The position numbers and the translations under genes are program-made. A stretch of 64,000 nt of DNA from CAVPHV01 sp963821095 (GTDB lineage: Bacteria; Actinomycetota; Acidimicrobiia; Spongiisociales; UBA5794), in contig CAWGCJ010000014.1 in NCBI GenBank assembly GCA_963821095.1, forward strand, positions 1 through 64,000, in the 5' to 3' direction. The notes under the pieces are model-generated. The model saw only the letters and a list, made by a program, of their open reading frames with translations, was not told where the DNA came from and did no database searches. Numbering within the stretch: position 1 is the first letter of the stretch; every line of letters starts with the position of its first letter. Positions 9,026-16,948 of the stretch are shown piece by piece.

Positions 9026-9027
9026 GG

Positions 9028-9933
9028 ATGGCGACCGGACACTCGACACCACATCCGGCCAAGCCCCGCATCGCCAAGACGATGGGCAAGGCCCGCATCT
9101 TCAGCGAGGCCATGCCCTTCATCAGGGCCTATCGCGGCCAGACGGTGGTGATCAAGTACGGCGGATCCGCCATGGTCGACGATTCGCTCCGCAGCACGTT
9201 TGCCGACGACGTCGCCATGCTGCACTACGTCGGGATCCGACCTGTCATCGTGCACGGTGGCGGACCGCAGATCTCGATCGCCATGGGCCAGCGGGGCATC
9301 GAGCCGCAGTGGCACGAGGGTCTCAGGATCACCGACGCTGAGACCATCCGCGTGGTGCAGAGCACTTTGATCGGTGAGATCAACCCCGACATCGTGCGAT
9401 TGGTCAATTCGCACGGCGCCGTAGCCACCGGGGTCAATGGTCTCGACGCCAACCTCTTCGTCTCCCGGCCCAAAGACAAGCGCCTGGGGTTTGTCGGTGA
9501 GGTGGCCGAGGTGAACGTCGGCATCGTGGAGGGACTGCAGGAACAAGGGTACGTGCCGGTGGTCGCCCCGCTGGCCCGGGGCGAGGACGGCGGGGTCTAC
9601 AACCTGAATGCCGACACCGCAGCCGGAGCGCTGGCGGCGGCACTTGGTGCGGGCAAGCTCATCTATCTGACGGACGTCGAGGGCTTGTACCGCGACTTGG
9701 GAGACAAAGACTCGTTGATCGCCAGAATCACCGTTCCCGAACTCCACGAGCTACTCGAGACCGGCTCAGTGTCGGCTGGGATGCTGCCCAAACTCGACTC
9801 GTGCATGCGTGCCATCGAGAGTGGGGTAGCGCGGGCCCACATTCTCGACGGACGGCTCCAACACGCGCTGCTCCTCGAGATCTTCACCCCAGAGGGCATC
9901 GGGACCATGATGTCGATGGAGCCGGTCCCGTGA
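9028..9933 (+). CDS. argB: N-acetylglutamate kinase
   Basis: Phosphorylates N-acetylglutamate with ATP, the usual arginine-feedback step. 301 residues. Visible are the ATP and substrate loops VVIKYGGSAM and VIVHGGGPQIS, and the nucleotide-binding YNLNADTAAGALAAALGAGKLIYLTDVEGLY. The N-terminal helix before VVIKYGG (about residues 10-28, KARIFSEAMPFIRAYRG) matches the extension of arginine-inhibited hexameric kinases. It starts two bases after argJ, with GGAG upstream inside argJ. Its stop overlaps the argR start, leaving no room for argD and argF, which lie here in many actinobacteria. Confidence 0.97.
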   Translation: MATGHSTPHPAKPRIAKTMGKARIFSEAMPFIRAYRGQTVVIKYGGSAMVDDSLRSTFADDVAMLHYVGIRPVIVHGGGPQISIAMGQRGIEPQWHEGLRITDAETIRVVQSTLIGEINPDIVRLVNSHGAVATGVNGLDANLFVSRPKDKRLGFVGEVAEVNVGIVEGLQEQGYVPVVAPLARGEDGGVYNLNADTAAGALAAALGAGKLIYLTDVEGLYRDLGDKDSLIARITVPELHELLETGSVSAGMLPKLDSCMRAIESGVARAHILDGRLQHALLLEIFTPEGIGTMMSMEPVP

Positions 9934-10397
9934 GCCCAGCAACGGCGGGGAGGCGGAGGTTGCTGCGCAGCATCCTGACGACGCGGCCGGTGTCGAGCCA
10001 GCAGGAATTGGTCGACCTGCTTGACGAGGCCGGGTATCCGGTCACTCAAGCGACGGTATCGCGCGACCTCGATGCCCTCGGCGCCACCAAGGAACGCGGA
10101 CCCAACGGCGTTGCCCGCTACACGATCGTCGATCGCGCCATCCCCGATGAAGCTGAGCGGGCGGCGGCTCGCTCGATCGCCGAGTTTGTCGAGTCCATCA
10201 CCTATTCGGGCAACCTCGTCGTGCTGCGCACTCCGCCGGGGGCCGCCCACTTGGTTGCGGGAGCCATCGACCGAGCCGACCTGGAGTACGTGATCGGCAC
10301 CGTAGCCGGAGACGACACGCTGATCGTTGTGGCTGCCGAGGGCCGCAGCGGGCTGCAACTCGCAAGAGATTTGGAAAAGATAGGAGAAGGGCATTGA
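9930..10397 (+). CDS. argR: Arginine repressor
   Basis: 155-residue ArgR. The N-terminal winged helix (RRLLRSILTTRPVSSQQELVDLL, ATVSRDLDALGATKE) binds operator DNA. The C-terminal core contains GDDTLIVVA, the arginine-sensing and trimer-contact segment. It starts at GTG 9930, overlapping the argB stop by four bases, and ends overlapping the argG TTG start. It probably represses its own operon through the palindrome at 6806-6821. Confidence 0.95.
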   Translation: MSPATAGRRRLLRSILTTRPVSSQQELVDLLDEAGYPVTQATVSRDLDALGATKERGPNGVARYTIVDRAIPDEAERAAARSIAEFVESITYSGNLVVLRTPPGAAHLVAGAIDRADLEYVIGTVAGDDTLIVVAAEGRSGLQLARDLEKIGEGH

Positions 10398-11614
10398 GCA
10401 GGAACGGCATCAAGAAGGTGGTACTCGCCTACAGCGGGGGCCTCGACACCTCGGTGATCCTGAAGTGGATCATGGAGGAGTATGGCGCCGAGGTGATTTG
10501 CTACACGGCCGACGTCGGCCAGGGCGCCGAAGCCGGTGAAGCGGTCGACAAGGCCCTGGCCACCGGTGCCGTTGAGGCGGTTGTCGAGGACGTGCGCGAT
10601 GAGTTCGTCTCCGACTTCGTGTATCCGGCGATTCGGGCCAACGCGGTGTACGAGGGCTACTACCTGCTCGGAACTTCGCTGGCTCGTCCGCTGATCGGCA
10701 AGGGCCTGGTCGAGACGGCCGAACGCTTTGGCGCCGACGCCATCGCTCATGGTGCCACCGGCAAAGGTAACGACCAGGTGAGGTTCGAACTCGCCGCCTT
10801 TGCGTTGAAACCGGAGATCAAGGTGATTGCCCCGTGGCGGGAGTGGGATCTGCGGGGCCGCGCCGACTGCGTCGCCTACGCCGAGACCCACGGCATCCCG
10901 ATACCGGTCACGGCGGAAAAGCCCTACTCGACGGATGCCAACCTGCTGCACATCTCGTACGAGGGCGGAGTACTCGAGGACCCATGGGCGCCGCCCCCTC
11001 CCGGCATGTTCAACATGACGGTCGACCCGGCTGATGCGCCGGACGAACCTGAATTGGTGACGATCGGTTTCCGCGACGGCAACGCAGTGACCCTGAATGG
11101 CCGTGAATTGAGTCCCGTCAACATGCTGACGGCGCTGAACTTGATCGCGGGACGGCACGGAATCGGTCGGGTCGACATCGTCGAGAACCGGTTTGTGGGT
11201 ATGAAGAGCCGCGGGGTTTACGAGACGCCGGGCGGGACGGTGCTCCACCACGCCCACCGCGCCGTTGAGTCCCTGACGCTCGATCGGGAAGTCGCCCACC
11301 TGAGAGACGAGCTGGTGTCGCGCTATGCCGAGATGGTCTACAACGGATTCTGGTACGCCCCTGAGCGCGAGGCGCTCCAGGCCTTCATGGATGACGTGCA
11401 GCACCGGGTCAACGGTGAGGCACGGCTCAAGCTCTTCAAGGGCCAGGCCATCATCGACGGGCGTCGCTCCGACAGTCATGCCCTTTACGACGAGGCGACG
11501 GCAACGTTCGAGGCCGATGACGTGTATGACCAGGCCGACGCCGCCGGCTTCATCCGGCTACAAAGCCTGCGGCTCCGAACCTTCGCCGAGAAGCGTTTGG
11601 GGGAGGGCGAATGA
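10394..11614 (+). CDS. argG: Argininosuccinate synthase
   Basis: Condenses citrulline and aspartate with ATP to argininosuccinate. 406 residues, typical length. It has the PP-loop VLAYSGGLDTSVILKWI at the N-terminus, GATGKGNDQVRFE for nucleotide binding, and EKPYSTDANLLHISYEGG. The start is TTG 10394, overlapping the argR stop (TTGA), with GGAGAAGGG upstream. A rare start codon in such a coupled position may lower output relative to neighbours. Confidence 0.97.
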   Translation: MSRNGIKKVVLAYSGGLDTSVILKWIMEEYGAEVICYTADVGQGAEAGEAVDKALATGAVEAVVEDVRDEFVSDFVYPAIRANAVYEGYYLLGTSLARPLIGKGLVETAERFGADAIAHGATGKGNDQVRFELAAFALKPEIKVIAPWREWDLRGRADCVAYAETHGIPIPVTAEKPYSTDANLLHISYEGGVLEDPWAPPPPGMFNMTVDPADAPDEPELVTIGFRDGNAVTLNGRELSPVNMLTALNLIAGRHGIGRVDIVENRFVGMKSRGVYETPGGTVLHHAHRAVESLTLDREVAHLRDELVSRYAEMVYNGFWYAPEREALQAFMDDVQHRVNGEARLKLFKGQAIIDGRRSDSHALYDEATATFEADDVYDQADAAGFIRLQSLRLRTFAEKRLGEGE

Positions 11615-11642
11615 TTGTGGCCGGCGATTCCGGTAGGCAGCC

Positions 11643-12992
11643 ATGACCCTGTGGAGCGGTCGCTTCACGGAGGGGCCCGACGAGGCGCTGTGGCACTTCA
11701 CCGTCGATCGCTCCGACCGGCGGATGTTGTTCGACGACATCGCGGGCTCGCTCGCCCATGTCGGCATGCTCGGCTCCGTCGGAGTTCTCACGGCTGATGA
11801 CGTCGACACCCTCACCGCCGGTCTCGAGGCCATCGAGGTCGAGGCCAAGGCGGGAGCCTTCGAGTATCTGCCGACCGATGAAGACGTTCACACTGCGGTG
11901 GAGCGCCGCTTGGGCGAGATCATCGGTGAAGTCGCCGGGAAGCTGCACACCGGGCGGTCGCGCAACGACCAGGTTGCGCTCGACCTCCGTCTCTATCTGC
12001 GTCGGGCGGCGCGCGCCAGGATGTCGCAACTCCACGAGGTGGTTGGGGTCATTGCGGCGAAGGCCGAAGAGGTGGGTGACGTTGTTGTGCCGTCGTACAC
12101 CCATCTCCAGCAGGCCCAGGCGGTGCCGCTGGCTCACCACCTGTTGGCGTATGCCTGGATGTTGCTCCGTGACGTCGATCGCCTCGAGGACGCCCTGGCC
12201 CGGATCGATGTATCGCCGCTTGGCGCCGGGGCATCAGGAGGCAGTTCGCTGCCGCTTGACCCCGCCGACACGGCGGCACGGCTCGAAATGCGTGGCGTCT
12301 TCGAGAACTCGCTGGACGCCGTTGCGTCGCGTGACTTTGTCGCCGAGTACACGTTTGCGTGTACCCAGGCCATGGTTCATCTGTCCCGTCTTGCTGAAGA
12401 GTTGATTCTCTGGGCTACTACGGAATTTGGGTGGGTGACGTTCAGCGATCGACATACCACCGGATCGTCTGCGTTGCCCCAAAAGAAGAACCCGGACATT
12501 GCAGAACTCGTCCGCGGCAAGACCGCCGTTGCCATCGGCAACGTCACCGCGCTGCTCGGCCTGCAGAAGGGCCTGCCGTTGGCGTACAACCGCGATCTCC
12601 AAGAGGACAAGAGGGCGGTGTTCGCAGCAGACGACGCCCTTGATGGTGCGCTCGACGCCCTCGGTGCCATGCTGGCTTCCGCCCGTTTCCATCCGCCGCC
12701 TCCGGGCGCTTGGGTGACTGCGCTCGACCTCGCCGAGGTCCTCGTTGGGCGCGGGGTGCCGTTTCGTGAGGCCCATGAGGCGGTCGGCTCGCTGGTCGCC
12801 TCGCTGGTGGCTGCCGGCAAGACCCTGGCCGAGGTCACCGCCGAGGATCTCACCACTGCCCACACTGCGTTCGAGCCAGGCGACGTGTCCAGGATCGACC
12901 CGGCGGACTCGGTCTCTGCCCGCGCCACCGCAGGTGGCGGTTCATTCGGTTCGGTGTCCGCCCAACTCGAAGCACTGCGGGCGCACCGCTGA
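11643..12992 (+). CDS. argH: Argininosuccinate lyase
   Basis: Splits argininosuccinate into arginine and fumarate; member of the fumarase/aspartase superfamily. 449 residues. Visible are LWSGRFTEGPDEALWHFTVD at the N-terminus, LHTGRSRNDQVALDLRLYLR, TYLHLQ-type VPSYTHLQQAQAVPLAHH, and the superfamily signature GSSALPQKKNPDIAELVRGK with its catalytic Ser loop. It lies 28 bases after argG and is the last gene of the operon, followed by structured non-coding DNA and a terminator. Confidence 0.97.
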   Translation: MTLWSGRFTEGPDEALWHFTVDRSDRRMLFDDIAGSLAHVGMLGSVGVLTADDVDTLTAGLEAIEVEAKAGAFEYLPTDEDVHTAVERRLGEIIGEVAGKLHTGRSRNDQVALDLRLYLRRAARARMSQLHEVVGVIAAKAEEVGDVVVPSYTHLQQAQAVPLAHHLLAYAWMLLRDVDRLEDALARIDVSPLGAGASGGSSLPLDPADTAARLEMRGVFENSLDAVASRDFVAEYTFACTQAMVHLSRLAEELILWATTEFGWVTFSDRHTTGSSALPQKKNPDIAELVRGKTAVAIGNVTALLGLQKGLPLAYNRDLQEDKRAVFAADDALDGALDALGAMLASARFHPPPPGAWVTALDLAEVLVGRGVPFREAHEAVGSLVASLVAAGKTLAEVTAEDLTTAHTAFEPGDVSRIDPADSVSARATAGGGSFGSVSAQLEALRAHR

Positions 12993-13285
12993 TCTGTTCC
13001 GGCGTGGTTCAAGCGCGGTCTATGGAACCTCAGCCCCGCACGAACAGGGCGGAGATAGCGGCGCACCACCCTCGGTGGGTGAACCCACCGCCGACGGTGG
13101 CAGCGCCGTAGGTCTACCGACCCAATTGCCGCTGAGGGACCGATTCGAGCGAACAAAACCTCACATTGCGGATCGGATTGATACACAATGGCGTCAACAC
13201 GAGACGGCGGGTCAGGTTTACCTGCGGTGTAGTCAGGGGGAAGGCATCCGAGGGGGGATGGCTAGATCACCGTCAGGTCTGGGGT
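12993..13285 (+). other. Non-coding stretch after argH with alternating hairpins
   Basis: No credible protein-coding frame. At 13066-13100 three overlapping perfect stems compete for the same bases: CCACC/GGTGG (13066-13078), GGTGGGT/ACCCACC (13074-13089) and CCACCG/CGGTGG (13085-13100). Further down, 13230-13262 has two G-runs of five and six. The stretch ends at a strong terminator, so a small RNA or a long operon trailer is possible. I recognise no known RNA family. Confidence 0.4.
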
Positions 13286-13323
13286 AAGGCCCAGGTTGGA
13301 AGGAAACAACCAACCTGGGCCTT
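13286..13323. terminator. Strong bidirectional hairpin terminator
   Basis: A perfect 14-bp inverted repeat (AAGGCCCAGGTTGG and its complement at 13310-13323) with a 10-base A-rich loop, followed by a pyrimidine-rich CTTCTCT. It sits between the arginine operon trailer and a convergent VOC gene and can serve both. Confidence 0.85.
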
Positions 13324-13337
13324 CTCTATCGGCGGGC

Positions 13338-13853
13338 TCACTGCGGGGTTGACCCGATGGCTCCAAGTTCATCCGCCGTACCTACGCCCGACCACCTCTC
13401 CAACTCGTCCGTCAGGTTCAGCGACTCGACCACGGCTGCGGTCTCGTACTCGCCCCAATCGCGGCGTGGCAGCATCCACATGACCTCGAATTGGTTGCCG
13501 TCGGGGTCGGCGCCGTACAGGCTCAGCGTGGCGCCGTGAGATGACTCTCCGGTGATGGCTCCGGCTGCGACAAGAGCCTCACGCATCTCGGCGAGTTGGT
13601 CGAGGGTGTCGACCTGCCACGCCAGGTGATAGAGCCCAGTATGGCCTCGACTTGGCCGCGGCGTCTCGGGACCGAGCCCAAAGAGGCCCAGATCGTGATG
13701 ATTGGCGGAATCAGCCGCCCGGAGAAAGGCGGCGTTCATCCGTTCTTCCCGGCTGACCAGCCGGAAGCCGAGCGTGTCGATGTAGAACTCCAGTGCGGGC
13801 CCAAGGTCGGAGACAAAGAGCACAGCATGGTTGAGGCGCCGTATTCCAGCCAT
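13338..13853 (-). CDS. VOC (glyoxalase/dioxygenase superfamily) protein
   Basis: 171 residues with the paired beta-alpha-beta-beta-beta modules of the vicinal oxygen chelate fold. Metal ligands are visible in the usual places: His in RLNHAVLFV, His in TGLYHLAWQV, Glu in GNQFEVMWM. The last 40 residues are an extra tail. The order of ligands resembles ring-cleaving dioxygenase and fosfomycin/glyoxalase types, but the reaction cannot be assigned. It starts four bases after the YceI gene stop, so the two are one transcript. Confidence 0.82.
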   Translation of the reverse strand: MAGIRRLNHAVLFVSDLGPALEFYIDTLGFRLVSREERMNAAFLRAADSANHHDLGLFGLGPETPRPSRGHTGLYHLAWQVDTLDQLAEMREALVAAGAITGESSHGATLSLYGADPDGNQFEVMWMLPRRDWGEYETAAVVESLNLTDELERWSGVGTADELGAIGSTPQ

Positions 13854-13857
13854 CGCG

Positions 13858-14424
13858 CTACTGGGCGTCCGGGGCTACGCGTGTCGCTTGCACTTCGAGT
13901 TCGAGTGCGACCGACTTGGCTACCAGCCATCCGCCGGCCTCGAGCGCCTGGTTCCAGGTCAGACCCCAGTCTTCACGGTTGAGTGTGGTGGCTGCAGTGA
14001 AGAGGGCCTTGTTGTTGCCCCAGGGATCGGTGGCAAGCCCCAGGTACGACATCGTCAAGGTGATGGGTCGGGTCGTGTCGCGGATGGTGAGGTCGCCGTC
14101 GACCTCGTAGCCGTCGCTCACTGTGCGGACTCCGGTGGAGCGAAACGTGAGCGCTTGGTGTGTCGCCACATCCAGGAAGTCGGCGGAGCGTAGGTGGTTG
14201 TCGCGATCCTCGACCCCGGTATCGATCGAAGCAGCGTCGATGGTGACGTCCACGGAAGACGCTTCGGGAGTCGGCCCGATGGTGATGATGCCTGAGAAGG
14301 TCCGAAAGGTTCCTCGAACTTTGGCGGCGACAAGGTGACGGACGCTGAAGGAGACAACGGTATGCGCCGGGTCGATCGCCCAGGTGCCGGTCTCGGGGAT
14401 CGTCTGGTTCATCTGTGTGGTCAT
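13858..14424 (-). CDS. YceI family protein
   Basis: 188 residues, starting at ATG 14424. It has the YceI lipocalin-like barrel: TWAIDPAHTVVSFSVRHL at the N-terminus, VRGTFRTFSGIITIG, the paired DVTIDAASIDTG and DNHLRSADFLDVATH, and GDLTIRDTTRPITLTMSYLG. YceI proteins bind isoprenoid-like lipids. This one has no signal peptide, as is common in actinobacteria. It is first in a two-gene unit with the VOC protein and divergent from a MarR regulator that probably controls it. Confidence 0.92.
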   Translation of the reverse strand: MTTQMNQTIPETGTWAIDPAHTVVSFSVRHLVAAKVRGTFRTFSGIITIGPTPEASSVDVTIDAASIDTGVEDRDNHLRSADFLDVATHQALTFRSTGVRTVSDGYEVDGDLTIRDTTRPITLTMSYLGLATDPWGNNKALFTAATTLNREDWGLTWNQALEAGGWLVAKSVALELEVQATRVAPDAQ

Positions 14425-14453
14425 GTTCACATGTGTCCTTGCGTAGGAAGTAT

Positions 14454-14513
14454 CTGCGTGCGCAGCTAATGTAGTCTGAGGAACCTGACACGTCAACTAC
14501 TGCGTAGTAAGGT
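14454..14513. promoter_or_regulatory. Divergent yceI / marR promoters with two palindromes
   Basis: Minus strand: TTGACG (14491-14496), 17-base spacer, TACATT (14468-14473), a near-consensus yceI promoter. Plus strand: CTGACA (14485-14490), 17-base spacer, TAAGGT (14508-14513), nine bases before the marR ATG. The imperfect inverted repeat TACTGCGTAGTA (14498-14509) overlaps the marR -10 and abuts the yceI -35. A second repeat, CTGCGTGCGCAG (14454-14465), covers the yceI start point. Both are candidate MarR operators. Confidence 0.65.
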
Positions 14514-14522
14514 TTATGGGGC

Positions 14523-14990
14523 ATGGTCACCAAACAGCAGGCAAACTCCATCGAGGACGAGCGGATCGGCGGTTACGGGCGACTGCTCGAGGTGCAGCGG
14601 CGCCTTCACAGGATCTTTGACCGCAGTCTGCGGGATCACTTCGGGATTTCGAGCGTCTGGTATGAGGCGCTGCTCAGATTGGGCCGGTCTCCGCAGCGGC
14701 AGATGTCGATCTCGGAACTCGGTGAGCAGGTCGTGTTGACGTCAGGCGGAGCCACGCGCCTGGTCGACCGTCTCGAGGAGATGGGCTACATCGAAAGGGT
14801 TGCCTGCCCCAGCGATCGTCGGGTCCAGTGGGTGCGGCTGACCGATCTGGGCCTCGAGGTACTGGTCGCCGCGACTGAGGTGCATCTTCGAGACCTCGAC
14901 GAGCATTTCTCGGCGCACCTCACTACCGACGAGATGGCCACGTTGGCCGATTTGCTCGATCGAATCCGGATCGGTTCCGACGCCGCCTGA
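14523..14990 (+). CDS. MarR family transcriptional regulator
   Basis: 155 residues. Winged-helix core: RQMSISELGEQVVLTSGGATRLVDRLEEMGYIERVACPSDRRVQWVRLTDLG (recognition helix followed by the DxR-containing wing). Helices at both ends should form the dimer interface. It is divergent from yceI-VOC with shared promoter DNA containing two palindromes, so it most likely represses that unit and itself, with an unknown phenolic or lipid-like ligand. TAAGGT lies nine bases before the ATG with no Shine-Dalgarno, so translation is probably near-leaderless. Confidence 0.92.
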   Translation: MVTKQQANSIEDERIGGYGRLLEVQRRLHRIFDRSLRDHFGISSVWYEALLRLGRSPQRQMSISELGEQVVLTSGGATRLVDRLEEMGYIERVACPSDRRVQWVRLTDLGLEVLVAATEVHLRDLDEHFSAHLTTDEMATLADLLDRIRIGSDAA

Positions 14991-15016
14991 CGGTTGTTCC
15001 GCCTCCGTGACCCGGC

Positions 15017-16642
15017 TCAGCCCCCGGTCGAGGACGCTTCCCGTGCCACTTCGGCCCCACGGGCTATGTCGTTGTCGAGGTTGCGGCCCACGATGGTCGA
15101 TGCCGTCAGCATGGCACCCATCAACCCGCCGGCGACGCCGGGCGTGGCGACGTCCACCCCGGTGAGATAGAGCCCCTTGATGGAGGTCTTGGGTCGGAGC
15201 CGCCGCTCGGCGAAGCGCTGCGGGGTCGCCGCCAGACCGTAGACGGCGCCCTCGGCATGGCCGGTGAAGTGGATCGTCGAAAGCGGACTGGAGAGTTCCA
15301 TGTGCTCGATGGCGCCTTCGACCTGGGGGACATGCCGGTAAAGCTGCTCGAGGAGTCTTGCGACCAGGCCATCCTTCAGCGCCTCGTACTCGGCACCCCG
15401 TTTCGACCATCGTTCACCCTGCCACCGTGCGAACCAGGCGAAGGGGGCAAAGCCGATGATCTCCAGGGTCGCCTTGCCCGGATAGCGGCGGGCGAAGTCG
15501 GGGTCCTTCGCCGATGGGAACGAAATGTAGGCAACCGGGAGGGGAGCGGTCGGGTCGGTTGCGTAGCGGGCCAAGTTCCCGTCGTGATCGTCGGATGGAT
15601 ACACCCAGAGGTTTGGCTTGGTCAACCCGAGTTCTTCGGTGGTGCGTTTGAGGCCGACGTACAAACACACATGGGACATCGAGAGCTCTTGGTCGCCTCC
15701 GACCGCAGTGAGGCTGGCAAACTCACTGGCCTCCGGCACCAGGTCGGTGAAGGTGAGGTGTGCCCCGGCGTCGCTGATCACGAGGGGGGCGAACAGTTCG
15801 TTGCCGTCCGCCAGGCGGACACCGATGGCTCTGCCCTTCTTGACGAGGATGGTCTCGACCTCGGCGCTCGTGTAGACCGCTCCGTTGCGGCTCTCGATGA
15901 CGGGCAGGATGGTTGCCGCGATCCGACCTGATCCGCCGACGGGGTAGGACCCGCCCCACAGGTAGTGCCCCGCGACAAGAGCGTGGATGAAGAAGCTGCT
16001 TTGGCTGGGCGGCAACCCGTAGTCGCCCCACTGTGCGGTGAGCACGCCGGCAAGTCTGGGGCTGGCGCCGACTTCGTTGAGCACCTCGCGAGTGGTCCGT
16101 CTTGCGTTGCGAACCCCGGAGCGACGGATGACGCCACCGGCGAGAGCAGACACTGCGCTGTGCATGGCCTTTTCGGCGAAGTAGCGCCGTGCGCTGCCCG
16201 CCGTTGTCTTGACCACATCGAGGTAGCGGTCGATGGCCTCCGTTTCCTCGGGAAAGTAGCTGCAGAGCTTGTCTCGAAACTGGGTGGGTCCCTTGACGAA
16301 GTCGTAGGTGTCGTCACCGATGATGACCCGGTCGTAGACGTCGCCCATGTCCTCCCACTCGAGCTTGGCGTCGGTGATGTCGTCGAACATGCGACGGATC
16401 AGCGTATTGGGATTCCCCATCTGCCCGATGTAGTGGACACCAACATCCCATTCGAAGCCCCGGCGTCGGAAGGTGTGGGTGAAGCCACCTGCGGTGTAGT
16501 GACGTTCGAGCACGAGGACGCGCATCTCGGCGTGCTTGGCCAGCAGGGCTGCCGTGGCGAGTCCACCGATGCCTGAGCCGATCACGATCGCGTCGTAGCT
16601 GCCTTCGACGGCGTGGTGTTTGTAGGAAGTCCCGGTTCCCAT
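15017..16642 (-). CDS. CrtI/retinol-reductase-like FAD-dependent oxidoreductase
   Basis: 541 residues. The N-terminal dinucleotide-binding motif DAIVIGSGIGGLATAALLAKH is followed by VLVLERHYTAGGFTHTFRRRGFEWDVGVHYIG, the pattern of all-trans-retinol 13,14-reductase and carotenoid desaturase relatives. The C-terminal FAD contact is GLYLTGVDVATPGVAGGLMGAML. It probably saturates or desaturates a polyene or isoprenoid substrate. No carotenoid biosynthesis genes adjoin. Start ATG 16642 is chosen because GGAGAG lies six bases upstream; a longer frame begins at 16684. It converges on the marR gene. Confidence 0.85.
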   Translation of the reverse strand: MGTGTSYKHHAVEGSYDAIVIGSGIGGLATAALLAKHAEMRVLVLERHYTAGGFTHTFRRRGFEWDVGVHYIGQMGNPNTLIRRMFDDITDAKLEWEDMGDVYDRVIIGDDTYDFVKGPTQFRDKLCSYFPEETEAIDRYLDVVKTTAGSARRYFAEKAMHSAVSALAGGVIRRSGVRNARRTTREVLNEVGASPRLAGVLTAQWGDYGLPPSQSSFFIHALVAGHYLWGGSYPVGGSGRIAATILPVIESRNGAVYTSAEVETILVKKGRAIGVRLADGNELFAPLVISDAGAHLTFTDLVPEASEFASLTAVGGDQELSMSHVCLYVGLKRTTEELGLTKPNLWVYPSDDHDGNLARYATDPTAPLPVAYISFPSAKDPDFARRYPGKATLEIIGFAPFAWFARWQGERWSKRGAEYEALKDGLVARLLEQLYRHVPQVEGAIEHMELSSPLSTIHFTGHAEGAVYGLAATPQRFAERRLRPKTSIKGLYLTGVDVATPGVAGGLMGAMLTASTIVGRNLDNDIARGAEVAREASSTGG

Positions 16643-16720
16643 GCTGCTCTCCGCGCCTTCGCACTCGACGCTCACTGCCGACACCCAACCTACTCCGAGC
16701 GAGTCGGACTCGAAACGAAG

Positions 16721-16873
16721 TCAGGCTGCGGTGGCCAGCGTCGACGGATCGACGCACACCGGGCAGTCGGATGCCGGACAGCGATCCACCACGGTGAAAG
16801 CGACACCGGCGTCGGCAAGTGCCTTCTCGGCAGCAGCAAATGGGTCACATGGAGAGGCTGGGTTCGTCTTCAT
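16721..16873 (-). CDS. 50-residue cysteine-rich small protein
   Basis: ATG 16873 opens a 50-codon frame ending in TGA at 16721. The product has a helical first half (PFAAAEKALADAGVAFTVVD) and a Cys-rich end (RCPASDCPVCVDPSTLATAA), with Cys at 9, 32, 37 and 40. A metal or Fe-S site or a redox disulfide is possible. I do not recognise the family. The minus-strand hexamer TACCTT (16880-16885) lies six bases before the ATG, the leaderless signature seen at many genes here, which supports it as real. The IS3 element begins only about 21 bases upstream and so replaces the -35 region. Confidence 0.65.
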   Translation of the reverse strand: MKTNPASPCDPFAAAEKALADAGVAFTVVDRCPASDCPVCVDPSTLATAA

Positions 16874-16948
16874 ATCGGCAAGGTATCAACTTGGTGTGAC
16901 ATAAATCGGTGCGGCGGAACGTGTCAAGGGGAATGAGACAGGGGTTGC

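Noticed and set aside
13225..13265. Possible 6C RNA on the minus strand because of two C-runs
   Set aside because: Only one run sits in a loop with a weak stem, and the strong hairpin would be at the wrong end of such an RNA.
13275..13325. Resemblance of GTCAGGT…GGAAGGAAAC to the SRP RNA tip
   Set aside because: The stem is a perfect 14-bp hairpin with a 10-base loop, not the SRP helix 8 with its internal loops; read as a terminator instead.
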